64,000 nucleotides of DNA from an uncultured Verrucomicrobiota bacterium (GTDB lineage Bacteria > Verrucomicrobiota > Verrucomicrobiia > Limisphaerales > UBA9464): contig CAIXUG010000077.1 in the NCBI GenBank assembly GCA_903922605.1, forward strand, positions 1 to 64,000. The letters are read 5' to 3'. Below are positions 54,215 through 62,140 of this stretch, in pieces; within the stretch, counting starts at the first letter, position 1, and every line of letters starts with the position of its first letter. Below the pieces are notes generated by a model, which was not told where the DNA came from, ran no database searches, and saw only the letters and a program-made list of their open reading frames with translations. A program made the position numbers and the translations under genes.

Positions 54215-55480
54215 TCAGTGCGCGGCCTTGCCGGAGACATCTGCGGCGTGCTGGGAGAAGGATTTGCCACGCCCCGTCGGCGCAATGACGGAGTCGATGA
54301 CCCCGCGCTCGAACTCGTCCCACATCGGCGACATGCCGCGCAGCTTGGTCGCGATCTTCGCGAAGGTCTCGACCGTGTAGTCCACGTCCTCCTCGGTGTT
54401 CGCCATGCCGAGGGTCATGATGATGTTGCCCTGCGCGAGCGCGTGGTCGAGGCCGATGGCGCTGAGCACATGCGAAACCTTCAGCGACTTGCTCACGCAG
54501 CTCGAACCGCTGGCGACCGCGATGCCGTTCATGTCGCAGAGCAGGAGCTGTCCCTCGCCCTCGATGAACTCGGTCGAGAGGTTCAGGTTGGTCGAGATGC
54601 GCTTCGGGCCTGGCTCGGCGCCGTTGAGCTTGATGTACGTGATCTGCGACTTAAGGCCGTCCCACAGGCGCTTTTGCAGGTGGGCGGTGTGGGCGATGCG
54701 CTTCGGCAGTTCCGTCAGCGCGATCTCGGCCGCCACGCCGCCGCCCACGATCGCGGGCACATTCTCCGTGCCGGCGCGCCGGCCGCCCTCCTGCACGCCA
54801 CCGTGCATCATCGAGACGATGCGCGCCTTCTTGTTGCGGTAGAGCACGCCGACGCCCTTCGGCCCGTAAAAACGGTGGGGCGAGAAGCTTACGAGCGCCG
54901 CGCCGAATTCCTTCACGTCGATCGGCAGCCAACCGGCGCTGGCCTCGCAATCCACGTAGAGCGGCACGCCCTTCTCGCCGCAGATCTTCCCAACCTCGCG
55001 CATCGGCTGGATGGTACCAATGTCGTGGTTCACATGGTGGACGGCGACGAGCACGGTCTGGGGCGTGATGGCCGCGCGGAGTTCCTCCAGGTTGAGAACG
55101 CCTTCCTTGTCCACGCTCACGCGGGTGCAGGTCCAGCCCTGCTTCTCGAGGAACTCGACCGAGTTGATCACGCTCGGGTGCTCGGTGGCGGAGATGACGA
55201 GGTGCTTGCCCTTGCGCTCGTTGGCGTAGGCGACGCCCTTGATCGCGAGGTTGGCGGACTCGGTGCCGTCGGAGGTGAAGAAGATCTCCTCCTCGCTGTC
55301 GGCGTTGATGAGGGTGGCCATCTGCTGGCGGGCCTTCTTGAGCGCATCGCGCACGCGCAGGCCGTGCTGGTGCAGTGAAGACGGATTGCCGAAGGCCTCG
55401 GTGAAGTACGGCTTCATCGCGTCGAAGACTTCGGGCAGCACGGGCGTGCTGGACTGGTGGTCGAGAAAAACGTGGCGCAT
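54215..55480 (-). CDS. NifS/IscS-like aminotransferase-fold protein lacking the PLP lysine
   Basis: A 421-residue protein of the cysteine desulfurase family: FLDHQSSTPVLPEV, ISATEHPSVINS (His101), VNHDIGTIQP, YVDCEASAG, HGGVQEGGRRAGTEN, and the persulfide loop ASGSSCVSKS (Cys328). The lysine that binds PLP in IscS (SGHKIYGPKG) is arginine here (SFSPHRFYGPKG; Arg203, codon 54872-54874, CGT). The catalytic Schiff base should therefore not form, unless another lysine serves. The gene is the last of the minus-strand iron-sulfur operon. Fold certain, activity in doubt. Confidence 0.88.
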   Translation of the reverse strand: MRHVFLDHQSSTPVLPEVFDAMKPYFTEAFGNPSSLHQHGLRVRDALKKARQQMATLINADSEEEIFFTSDGTESANLAIKGVAYANERKGKHLVISATEHPSVINSVEFLEKQGWTCTRVSVDKEGVLNLEELRAAITPQTVLVAVHHVNHDIGTIQPMREVGKICGEKGVPLYVDCEASAGWLPIDVKEFGAALVSFSPHRFYGPKGVGVLYRNKKARIVSMMHGGVQEGGRRAGTENVPAIVGGGVAAEIALTELPKRIAHTAHLQKRLWDGLKSQITYIKLNGAEPGPKRISTNLNLSTEFIEGEGQLLLCDMNGIAVASGSSCVSKSLKVSHVLSAIGLDHALAQGNIIMTLGMANTEEDVDYTVETFAKIATKLRGMSPMWDEFERGVIDSVIAPTGRGKSFSQHAADVSGKAAH

Positions 55481-55495
55481 AAGATTCAGGGAAAA

Positions 55496-56122
55496 CTAGC
55501 CTGCCAAAGCCGGATCGCCAAAGCGGGCGACATATCGGGGCAGCATTTCAGACAATCGGGAGTTTGCAAAATTTTCGGCGTAAACCTCACCGCCGCGACA
55601 GCTGTCCTGCTGCTTGTATTTCATGCGGTCGTGGTGATGACCGAGCTCGTGCATGAAGACGTGCAGCAGCAGGAAAGCCCTGGCCTGCGCCTTGGTGAAA
55701 AAACACAGCCAGGAGTCGCGTTCCTGGGTTGCTTTGACCTGAAGCAGGCCGAGCACCTCGCGGTGCGCGGCGTAATAGGAATTCTCAAACCTGGCCCACA
55801 GATCGCCCTGCCATGCATGGATGACGATCGCACCGGTCTGCTCGCGGTGAAAATGCTCGTATAATCCGTCCAGGTGTTCATGGGGATCTCCACCACCGAG
55901 GACAATCCGTTCCAAACCGACCGACAGTTCCGCCCAATCGGGGATCAGGTCCGTGAATTCACCGAGGTCGCGTTTGGTGATGACGTGCCGGAAGCCCTTC
56001 CTTGGACTTTCCCGGTCGAGCACATAGCCAAGCCGCGCCGTGAACTGATGGCGGTTTTTCCGCTGCACCTTTCCGTTACGGACCTTGGTGGCTGTGCGTC
56101 GATTGAACCCGATGGCGTGCAT
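55496..56122 (-). CDS. Hypothetical HExxH metallopeptidase-like protein
   Basis: A 208-residue protein. The motif MHELGHHHDRM (residues 157-167) is a zincin HExxH site, and GGEVYAENFAN 11 residues later offers a Glu as third ligand, as in ImmA/IrrE-like peptidases (COG2856 style). A basic N-terminus (RRTATKVRNGKVQRKNRHQ) is notable. It lies between the toxin gene and the nifS-like gene; ImmA-type peptidases often cleave antitoxin-like repressors, so a link to the neighbouring TA pair is plausible. Function unproven. Confidence 0.72.
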   Translation of the reverse strand: MHAIGFNRRTATKVRNGKVQRKNRHQFTARLGYVLDRESPRKGFRHVITKRDLGEFTDLIPDWAELSVGLERIVLGGGDPHEHLDGLYEHFHREQTGAIVIHAWQGDLWARFENSYYAAHREVLGLLQVKATQERDSWLCFFTKAQARAFLLLHVFMHELGHHHDRMKYKQQDSCRGGEVYAENFANSRLSEMLPRYVARFGDPALAG

Positions 56123-56131
56123 GAGTAAGAG

Positions 56132-56443
56132 TCAGTCGGCGGAAAGCTCGGCCTCCAGATCGCGGGAACCGTGAATGATCCGGTATACAAACAGGTCGTC
56201 TGGCCGAACGGAGTAAAAGATCAGGTAATTTTCAAAGCCACGAACGCCCCAGGAGCGCAGGTCCGGCTTTTGGTATTCCGGGCGCATCCGGCGGAGATGC
56301 GGGTGGATGGAGAGCTGATCAAAACTGTAATAGACCGAACGCAGAAACCGCTCCGCCTGGGCGATATGCTGACGACGCAGGAAACGCGCGATGTCCTGAA
56401 GGTCACAGTAAAGCTCTTCGCCGTGGACGACCGGCAGTTTCAT
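56132..56443 (-). CDS. RelE/ParE-family toxin
   Basis: A 103-residue protein of the RelE/ParE superfamily (LQDIARFLRRQHIAQAERFLRSVYYSFDQLSIHPHLRRMRPEY ... LIFYSVRPDDLFVYRIIHGSRDLEAEL). The pattern of a short basic protein ending in VYRIIHGSRD is typical. It overlaps the antitoxin gene by ATGA. It probably acts on ribosomes or gyrase; which is unclear. Confidence 0.85.
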   Translation of the reverse strand: MKLPVVHGEELYCDLQDIARFLRRQHIAQAERFLRSVYYSFDQLSIHPHLRRMRPEYQKPDLRSWGVRGFENYLIFYSVRPDDLFVYRIIHGSRDLEAELSAD

Positions 56444-56655
56444 CCCAGGCTGGCAAGAATCCGCTCGATGTCTTTTGGGTCCGCCGGACGGAATTTTGCC
56501 GTGTCCACCTCGTCCAGCTTGCTCTGGATACGGGCGTTGTTTTTTGAAGCCGCCTCCCCGGTTTCAACCGACTCCAGCACCCAGGAATACACCTTGGCCT
56601 TGTCCGGCTCGGGCAGCCGGGCGATGGCGCTCTTAATTTCCGCGACCGTCGTCAT
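56440..56655 (-). CDS. Antitoxin partner of the ParE/RelE-like toxin
   Basis: A 71-residue acidic protein (MTTVAEIKSAIARLPEPDKAKVYSWVLESVETGEA...). Its position immediately before the toxin with a 4-base overlap identifies it as the antitoxin. The N-terminal part resembles small antitoxins of the addiction-module class. Lies inside the iron-sulfur operon. Confidence 0.82.
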   Translation of the reverse strand: MTTVAEIKSAIARLPEPDKAKVYSWVLESVETGEAASKNNARIQSKLDEVDTAKFRPADPKDIERILASLG

Positions 56656-56705
56656 GGTGGGAGTCTGGCGGCTGGCAGGCCGGCTACCAGCCGCAAATGA
56701 GGGGC

Positions 56706-57134
56706 TCAGGCGGCGACCGGTTCGGCCTTGCTCGCCTTGGCGGCGGCCTCGGGATGGCGCTTCACGTAGTCTTCGAGCGCGGCCTTCAGGGCCTCCTCGG
56801 CGAGCACGGAGCAGTGGATCTTCACCGGTGGCAGGCCGCCGAGGGCGTCCACGACCTCCTGGTTCGAGAAGTCCATCGCCTCGGCGATGGTACGGCCCTT
56901 GATGAGCTCGGTTGCCATGCTGGAGCTGGCGATCGCCGAGCCGCAGCCGAAGGTCTTGAAGCGGGCGTCCTCGATCTTCCCATCCTTGATCTTGATCGAG
57001 ATCTTCATGATGTCGCCGCAGGCGGCGGCCCCGACCTCGCCGACGCCGTCGGCGTCCTTGATGTCACCCATGTTGCGCGGGTTCATGAAGTGTTCCATGA
57101 CCGTCGGGTTGTAGAGAGTGTAGGTATCGCTCAT
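56706..57134 (-). CDS. Fe-S cluster scaffold protein (IscU/NifU N-terminal type)
   Basis: A 142-residue scaffold with the three cluster cysteines: Cys39 (AAACGD), Cys64 (KTFGCGSAIAS) and Cys108 (KIHCSVLAEEAL); Asp41 is the usual stabilising residue. It builds 2Fe-2S clusters using sulfur from a desulfurase. The tail is Ala/Lys-rich. It is 35 bases after the Rrf2-type regulator and 50 bases before the antitoxin start. Confidence 0.93.
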   Translation of the reverse strand: MSDTYTLYNPTVMEHFMNPRNMGDIKDADGVGEVGAAACGDIMKISIKIKDGKIEDARFKTFGCGSAIASSSMATELIKGRTIAEAMDFSNQEVVDALGGLPPVKIHCSVLAEEALKAALEDYVKRHPEAAAKASKAEPVAA

Positions 57135-57169
57135 AGGTCTAAATCAGTTCGGAGTTTCAGTTTCAAAGT

Positions 57170-57679
57170 TCAGGAGACCGCAGCCACGGCGGGCAGTGCC
57201 TTGTCGGTGGTCTGCGGACGGAAAACAATGGGGGTACGGGCGTTGGCCTGGGCCCGCTTCACGAGTCCGGCGGGAATATGCCGGGTGGCAAGCTGCGCCA
57301 GCGTCGTGCCGGCGAAAACTTCCTTCACCTTGTCCTGCGCCTCGGCAAAGAGACTGCACAGGGCACAGCCGCCGGCGTGTTCGCAGCCGGCTTCCTCATC
57401 GAGGCAGCGGGTGAGCGCCACCGGACCCTCAACGGCCTCAATGACCGTCAGCACGGTGATTTCCTCAGGCCGGCGCAGAAGAACGAAACCACCGCCGGAA
57501 CCGCGGGTGGACTTCACCAGCCCGGCGCGGGCGAGGCTCTGAAAGATCTTTCCGAGAAAACTGACCGGCACGTCTTCCTCGTGAGCAACGACGTCCAGCA
57601 GCGCCACCTCACCCACCGGACGGCGGGCGAGGGCGAGCAGACCCAGCATCGCATATTCGCTGGCGCGGGTGACTTGCAT
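57170..57679 (-). CDS. Rrf2/IscR-like Fe-S responsive regulator
   Basis: A 169-residue Rrf2 family protein. The winged helix covers MQVTRASEYAMLGLLALAR ... LVKSTRGSGGGFVLLRRP. Cluster cysteines are Cys92, Cys99 and Cys105, as in IscR, with Cys108 near the IscR histidine ligand. It should sense cluster status and repress the operon. A palindrome that fits the IscR type-1 core lies 20 bases before its start codon. Confidence 0.92.
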   Translation of the reverse strand: MQVTRASEYAMLGLLALARRPVGEVALLDVVAHEEDVPVSFLGKIFQSLARAGLVKSTRGSGGGFVLLRRPEEITVLTVIEAVEGPVALTRCLDEEAGCEHAGGCALCSLFAEAQDKVKEVFAGTTLAQLATRHIPAGLVKRAQANARTPIVFRPQTTDKALPAVAAVS

Positions 57680-57698
57680 GTTCGTGTCGTCTTTAAAG

Positions 57699-57715
57699 CG
57701 GACTGAAATAGTCCG
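57699..57715. promoter_or_regulatory. IscR-type operator
   Basis: Inverted repeat CGGACT-GAAAT-AGTCCG; on the minus strand the core reads GACTATTTCAGTC. This fits the IscR type-1 core GACTRWWWYAGTC exactly. It lies 20 bases before the rrf2-like start codon and probably overlaps the promoter, giving autoregulation. Confidence 0.75.
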
Positions 57716-57773
57716 GTTACCGGAGGCAACCTAATCGGACGGGGTCGGGTGTCAAACGGAGATACGCTCCGGT

Positions 57774-59537
57774 TCAGCTGTTAAACAGCTCCGGGGCCAC
57801 CGACTTGGCCAGTGCCTGCGAACGGGCGAGAATCTCCTCGCCGGAATCGCACGCCATGGCGCTGGTGGCGAGCGCCTGCGCCTCGGCCAGCTTCAGCCGG
57901 CGCAGCAGAAACTTGGCTGCTGGCACCACCGCCGGCGTCGCGCTGAGTTCATCGACACCCAGTCCGACGAGCAGGGGAATCACCGCCGAATCACCAGCCA
58001 TTTCGCCGCAGACGCCGACCCAGCAGCCGGCGGCATGGCCGGCCTCGATCGTGAGCTGGATGAGCCGCAACACCGCCGGATGCGTCGGGGTGTGAAGATG
58101 CGCGACCCGGGCATTCAGGCGGTCCACGGCGAGCGCGTACTGGGTGAGGTCGTTCGTGCCGAGGCTGAAGAAGTTGACGTGCGGTGCCAGCGCGCGGGCG
58201 ATCAGCGCGGCCGAGGGCACCTCGATCATCATCCCGACCTCCATCTTCTCGTCGAAGGGCACGCCCTCCTGGCGCAGTTCCGTGCGGCACTCCCCGAGCA
58301 TCCGGTTCGCCGCCAGCAGCTCCTCCAGGCAGGAGATCATCGGGTACATCAGCTTCACGTTGCCGTAAGCGCTGGCGCGAAGGATGGCCCGCAACTGTGG
58401 CTTGAAGATGGCCGGATCGGCCAGGCTGATCCGGATGGCCCGCCAGCCGAGGAAAGGATTCGACTCGTGATGCTGGCCGGCGAAGAGCTTGTCCCCGCCG
58501 AGGTCGAGCGTGCGGATCACCACCGGCGCCGGGGCGAAGGCGGCCGCGACCTCGCGATAGACGGCGAACTGCTGCTCCTCATCGGGTGAGGCGGTGGGAT
58601 TGAGGAAAAGAAACTCGGTGCGGAAGAGGCCTACGCCCTCGGCGCCCGATTCCTTCACGGCGGGAATGTCGGAAGGCCCCTCGATGTTCGCTGCAAGCAC
58701 GAGTCGCGTGCCGTTCATCGTGATGGCCGGCTGCTCCCGCAGGTCGGCAAGCCGATGTTCCAGGGCGGCGCGGCGTTCGCGGATCTGCCCGTATTGGAAG
58801 AGCGTCGCGTCGGTCGGGTTGACCGTCAGCACGCCACCGTGCCCGTCGATCAACGCGTATTCGCCGGTGTGGACCCGCCGGGCCACGTCGCCCAGGCCGA
58901 CCACGGCCGGGATGCGGAGCTTGCGCGCCATGATGGCCGTGTGGCTGGTCTTGCCGCCGGCGTCGGTGGCAAAGCCGAGCACCTTGCTGCGGTCCAGCAG
59001 CGCAGTCGTGCTCGGTGAAAGGTCGGGTGCCACGATCAGCACGGGCTCCGTCAGCCGCGAAAGGTCCGCCTCGCTGACCACGCCGAGCAGGTTGCCCAGC
59101 ACCCGGTTGGCGACATCGTGAACGTCCGCCGCGCGCTCGCGGAGGTAATCGTCGTCCATCGCCGCCAGCGCGGCGGCGTACTTCGAGGTGATGTCCCGGA
59201 ACGCCGTTTCGGCGTTGGTTCCGCTGCGGATGGCGCTGTTAACCTTATCCAGCAGCGTGGGGTCTTCGAGGACGAGTAGATGGGCGTCGAAGATGCCCGC
59301 TTCGTGCGCGCCCATCGCGGTTTTCACCCGGTGCTGGACCTCGGCAATCTGGCGGCGGGTCTCGACCAGCGCCTGCTGAAAGCGCGCCAGCTCAGCGACC
59401 GTCTCCGCCTCGGTCAGCCGGTGATCGGGGATGTCGTGGTTGGTCTGCCCGAGCCGCAGGATTTTCGCGTGCGCGACGCCTCCGGCCACGGGGATGCCCC
59501 GGTAAACTCGTTCACCCGCTGGCTCGCGCTCAGGCAC
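57774..59537 (-). CDS. ptsI: Phosphoenolpyruvate-protein phosphotransferase (enzyme I)
   Basis: A 587-residue enzyme I. It starts with GTG. The phospho-histidine is His199 (DAGGKTSHTAIMARKL). The PEP-binding part contains GIFDAHLLVLEDPTL, GVGLFRTEFLFL, MYPMISCLEEL, FFSLGTNDLTQYALAVDR and VCGEMAGD with the active cysteine. It phosphorylates HPr in the cytoplasm. No HPr or EII gene is in the window, so it may serve regulation or a separate PTS. Confidence 0.93.
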   Translation of the reverse strand: MPEREPAGERVYRGIPVAGGVAHAKILRLGQTNHDIPDHRLTEAETVAELARFQQALVETRRQIAEVQHRVKTAMGAHEAGIFDAHLLVLEDPTLLDKVNSAIRSGTNAETAFRDITSKYAAALAAMDDDYLRERAADVHDVANRVLGNLLGVVSEADLSRLTEPVLIVAPDLSPSTTALLDRSKVLGFATDAGGKTSHTAIMARKLRIPAVVGLGDVARRVHTGEYALIDGHGGVLTVNPTDATLFQYGQIRERRAALEHRLADLREQPAITMNGTRLVLAANIEGPSDIPAVKESGAEGVGLFRTEFLFLNPTASPDEEQQFAVYREVAAAFAPAPVVIRTLDLGGDKLFAGQHHESNPFLGWRAIRISLADPAIFKPQLRAILRASAYGNVKLMYPMISCLEELLAANRMLGECRTELRQEGVPFDEKMEVGMMIEVPSAALIARALAPHVNFFSLGTNDLTQYALAVDRLNARVAHLHTPTHPAVLRLIQLTIEAGHAAGCWVGVCGEMAGDSAVIPLLVGLGVDELSATPAVVPAAKFLLRRLKLAEAQALATSAMACDSGEEILARSQALAKSVAPELFNS

Positions 59538-59611
59538 GTGGGAGGAGAATTAGGTGGAAATGGTTGGCAGGCAAACCGCTTTCTGGCCCGGCTCGCGGAT
59601 ATGACCGCCCA

Positions 59612-60184
59612 TCACGCCGCCAGTTTCAGAAAGTTGGACAGGATGGTCCGGCCGTTTTCTGTCAGGATGCTCTCCGGGTGGAATTGCACCCCCCAGATCG
59701 GCAGCGTCCGGTGGCGCAGCCCCATGACCTCGTCCTCGGTCGTCCAGGCCGTGACCTCCAATTCGGACGGAATCGTGTCCTTTTTCGCCACCAGCGAATG
59801 GTAGCGGGTCGCGTTGAAAGGATTCGGCATTCCGGCGAAGAGATCCTTGCCGTTGTGATAGATCGGGGAGGTCTTGCCATGCATCATGCGGTGATTGACC
59901 ACCACCGACGCGCCGAAGACGTGCGCAATGCACTGGTGCCCGAGACAGACCCCAAGCACCGGTGTGCGGCGGTCGGCGAAGGCGCGGAGCAGCTCGTTCG
60001 ACAGCCCCGCCTCCTTGGGCGAGCACGGACCGGGCGAGATCAATACCCGTTCCGGCTGGAGTGCCAGCGCCGCCTCGACGGTGATCTGGTCGTTGCGATG
60101 CACCTGCATGTCCACGCCCATCTCGCCGAGATACTGCACGAGATTGTAGGTGAACGAATCGTAGTTATCGATGACCAGCAGCAT
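59612..60184 (-). CDS. Glutamine amidotransferase, TrpG/PabA
   Basis: A 190-residue class I glutaminase: [47 protein letters not shown] (Cys80) and [14 protein letters not shown] (His169, Glu171). It is the glutaminase subunit of anthranilate or aminodeoxychorismate synthase. The synthase subunit gene is not in the window, so TrpG and PabA cannot be distinguished. Confidence 0.92.
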   Translation of the reverse strand: MLLVIDNYDSFTYNLVQYLGEMGVDMQVHRNDQITVEAALALQPERVLISPGPCSPKEAGLSNELLRAFADRRTPVLGVCLGHQCIAHVFGASVVVNHRMMHGKTSPIYHNGKDLFAGMPNPFNATRYHSLVAKKDTIPSELEVTAWTTEDEVMGLRHRTLPIWGVQFHPESILTENGRTILSNFLKLAA

Positions 60185-60352
60185 TGCGGGCGTATCCTAG
60201 AGGCGAACGGGCCGGAAGGGAAGCGCGGGGCGTTTGAAGTGCGGAGCGGGGAGCGAACGGCGAGCGCCCGTGAAGTGGGATATGGAACCTGGGAAGTTGG
60301 ACCGGAGGCCCTGGACTTGTAATTCGCAACTCGTGACTCGAAATTCGCCCGA
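60185..60352. repeat. Wordy repeat spacer between trpG and the ModE-like gene
   Basis: Contains GTGCGGAGCGGGGAGCGAAC (similar to the insert at 42060 and to 29505) and an ATTCGCAACTCGTGACTCG run (similar to 7700-7738). It is a divergent spacer, so promoters must lie in it, but none was pinpointed. Confidence 0.5.
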
Positions 60353-60739
60353 ATGGCGACCACCCCGAAACGTAAGCCGCCCACCAAGCCCGCCTCGCCG
60401 ACCCTCGAACCCCGGTTCCGCGTGGTCGTGGGCAAGGATGTGGCGCTGGGGCCGGGGAAGATCGAGCTGCTTGGCCACATTGCGACCACCGGCTCGATCG
60501 CCCGCGCGGCGGCGGCGATGGACATGTCCTACATGCGCGCTTGGATCCTGGTGCAGACCATGAACCGATGCTTCCGTGAACCGCTGGTCAGCGCGTCGCG
60601 CGGTGGCAAAGCCAGCGGTGGTGCGACTTTGACGCCGACCGGCAAACGCGCCCTGGAACTGTACCAGCAGATCGAGGCGGCCAGCCGCCTTGCCGTAGAA
60701 CCATTCTGGCTGGAAATTCTCCCTCTGTTGCCAAAGTAG
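60353..60739 (+). CDS. ModE-like winged-helix regulator
   Basis: A 128-residue protein of the molybdate-responsive ModE N-terminal (LysR-type wHTH) class: GPGKIELLGHIATTGSIARAAAAMDMSYMRAWILVQTMN and ASRGGKASGGATLTPTGKRALELYQQIE. The C-terminal molybdate-binding domains (TOBE) are absent, as in many short ModE-type regulators. A ModA-like gene is downstream. Its stop codon TAG is inside a GTAGGACGGG hairpin. Confidence 0.88.
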   Translation: MATTPKRKPPTKPASPTLEPRFRVVVGKDVALGPGKIELLGHIATTGSIARAAAAMDMSYMRAWILVQTMNRCFREPLVSASRGGKASGGATLTPTGKRALELYQQIEAASRLAVEPFWLEILPLLPK

Positions 60740-60790
60740 GACGGGTGCCCGTCCCCGATCCCCCTGTCCTCGCAGAGGTTGCTCCTTCGC

Positions 60791-61027
60791 TTAGCTGACC
60801 ATTGGTGCCAGACGAGGTGCCCGGAAACTCGTCGGCAACCGGGCTTTCAAGATCCGTTCGTCGCGGTCGTAGCGAACATCGTAGTGTTGGTCGTTCAACA
60901 GGGCGAACGCCGGGCGCAGGTTCGACAGATTACAGTCCCGGACGATGACGTCCGCGCGCGCGCTGATGGCCGCCACGAGGAAGGGCAGCCAATCGGCGGC
61001 GATTGCAGAAAGTTGGTGAATCTCCAT
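60791..61027 (-). CDS. Possible small hypothetical protein
   Basis: A 78-residue open frame (MEIHQLSAIAADWLPFLVAAISARADVIV...) between the ModE-like and ModA-like genes on the opposite strand. The composition is protein-like, but there is no family, no clear ribosome-binding site and it could be a fragment. The flanks carry a 10-base direct repeat TGACCATTGG (60797-60806, 61083-61092). Confidence 0.35.
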   Translation of the reverse strand: MEIHQLSAIAADWLPFLVAAISARADVIVRDCNLSNLRPAFALLNDQHYDVRYDRDERILKARLPTSFRAPRLAPMVS

Positions 61028-61241
61028 GGGGCAACGCTAGGGGAGCTATTGGAGGACACCCATGGGGTGAAACCCGAATTGAGTGACCATTGGCGAGTAA
61101 AGGTGACGAAGAGCTGCCTCCGGCCTCTGCGAAAGTGAGCAGGATGTGTCAGGCAAGCCCAACAGCGTCGGGCTCCAGGAGCCTCGCCTGCCGACCGACA
61201 TATTTGACAGGGTATATCTAATGAGATGCGATTGCCGCCAC

Positions 61242-62069
61242 ATGAGTTTCCTTCCGGTGGGCAAGGCAGGGTGGCGCTCGCTGGCGTTGGCGCTCGGGGT
61301 GATCGCGGTTGCGGCCCTCAGCTGGTCGGCTGCGGCGGTGGATGCCACCCCGTCTGCCACGGGAACCATCACGGTGGCCGCCGCCGCAGATCTGATCTTT
61401 GCCTTCGATGAGCTGAACGCCAAATTCCAGGCCGCCCATCCCGGGACGACGGTGAAGGTGACCACCGGTGCTTCCGGCAATCTCTTCGCGCAGATCAAGC
61501 AGGGCGCGCCGTTCGACGTGTTTCTGTCCGCCGACATGAATTTTCCGCGCGAACTGGTGAAGGCCGGTGCGGCGGACGAACGCAGCCTCGCCACTTACGC
61601 CATCGGCCATCTGGTACTGTGGACGACGAAGACGAACCTGCCGGTACGGCAGGGCCTGGCCGTGCTGACCAACGCGGCCATCGGTCGGATCGCCCTCGCC
61701 AATCCCGCCACCGCGCCCTATGGCCGGGCGGCCAGGGCGGCGCTCACCAACGCCGGGCTCTGGGACCTCGTGCAACCGAAGCTCGTGCTCGGCGACAACA
61801 TCGCGCAGGCCGCGCAGTTCGTGCAGACGGGCAACGCGGACGTCGGGTTGGTGAGCCTTTCGCTGGTGTCCGCACCCAAGCTGGCGGGCGTCGGCGTCTG
61901 GTGGCCGGTGCCCGAGGAGGCGTACCCGCGCCTGGAACAGGGCGCGATCCTGACCGCACGTGGCGCCACCAACGACCTGGCCCGCGCCTACCTGACCTTC
62001 CTTGGCTCGGATATCGCCCGCGTCGTGCTCGATCGCTTCGGCTTCCGCCGCCCCCCACTGACCCACTGA
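61242..62069 (+). CDS. modA: Molybdate ABC transporter substrate-binding protein
   Basis: Start at MSFLPVGKAGWRSLALALGV, about 275 residues with a signal peptide ending near SAAAVDA. Family motifs are ITVAAAADLIFAFDELNAKFQ, VKVTTGASGNLFAQIKQGAPFDVFLSAD, NPATAPYGRAARAALTNAGLW and GDNIAQAAQFVQTGNADVG. It binds molybdate or tungstate in the periplasm. modB and modC are not within the window; the next gene is unrelated. Confidence 0.92.
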   Translation: MSFLPVGKAGWRSLALALGVIAVAALSWSAAAVDATPSATGTITVAAAADLIFAFDELNAKFQAAHPGTTVKVTTGASGNLFAQIKQGAPFDVFLSADMNFPRELVKAGAADERSLATYAIGHLVLWTTKTNLPVRQGLAVLTNAAIGRIALANPATAPYGRAARAALTNAGLWDLVQPKLVLGDNIAQAAQFVQTGNADVGLVSLSLVSAPKLAGVGVWWPVPEEAYPRLEQGAILTARGATNDLARAYLTFLGSDIARVVLDRFGFRRPPLTH

Positions 62070-62140
62070 CCCGCTGGCTCACTGGCTCACTCACCCTCCA
62101 GCCTCGCCAGCGCCGTCGCCCCCGGGTTAGCGTCGGCCCC

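Noticed and set aside
61200-61235. ModE operator before modA (GTATATCTAATG region)
   Set aside because: Only one half resembles the TATATA-type box; no matching inverted half.
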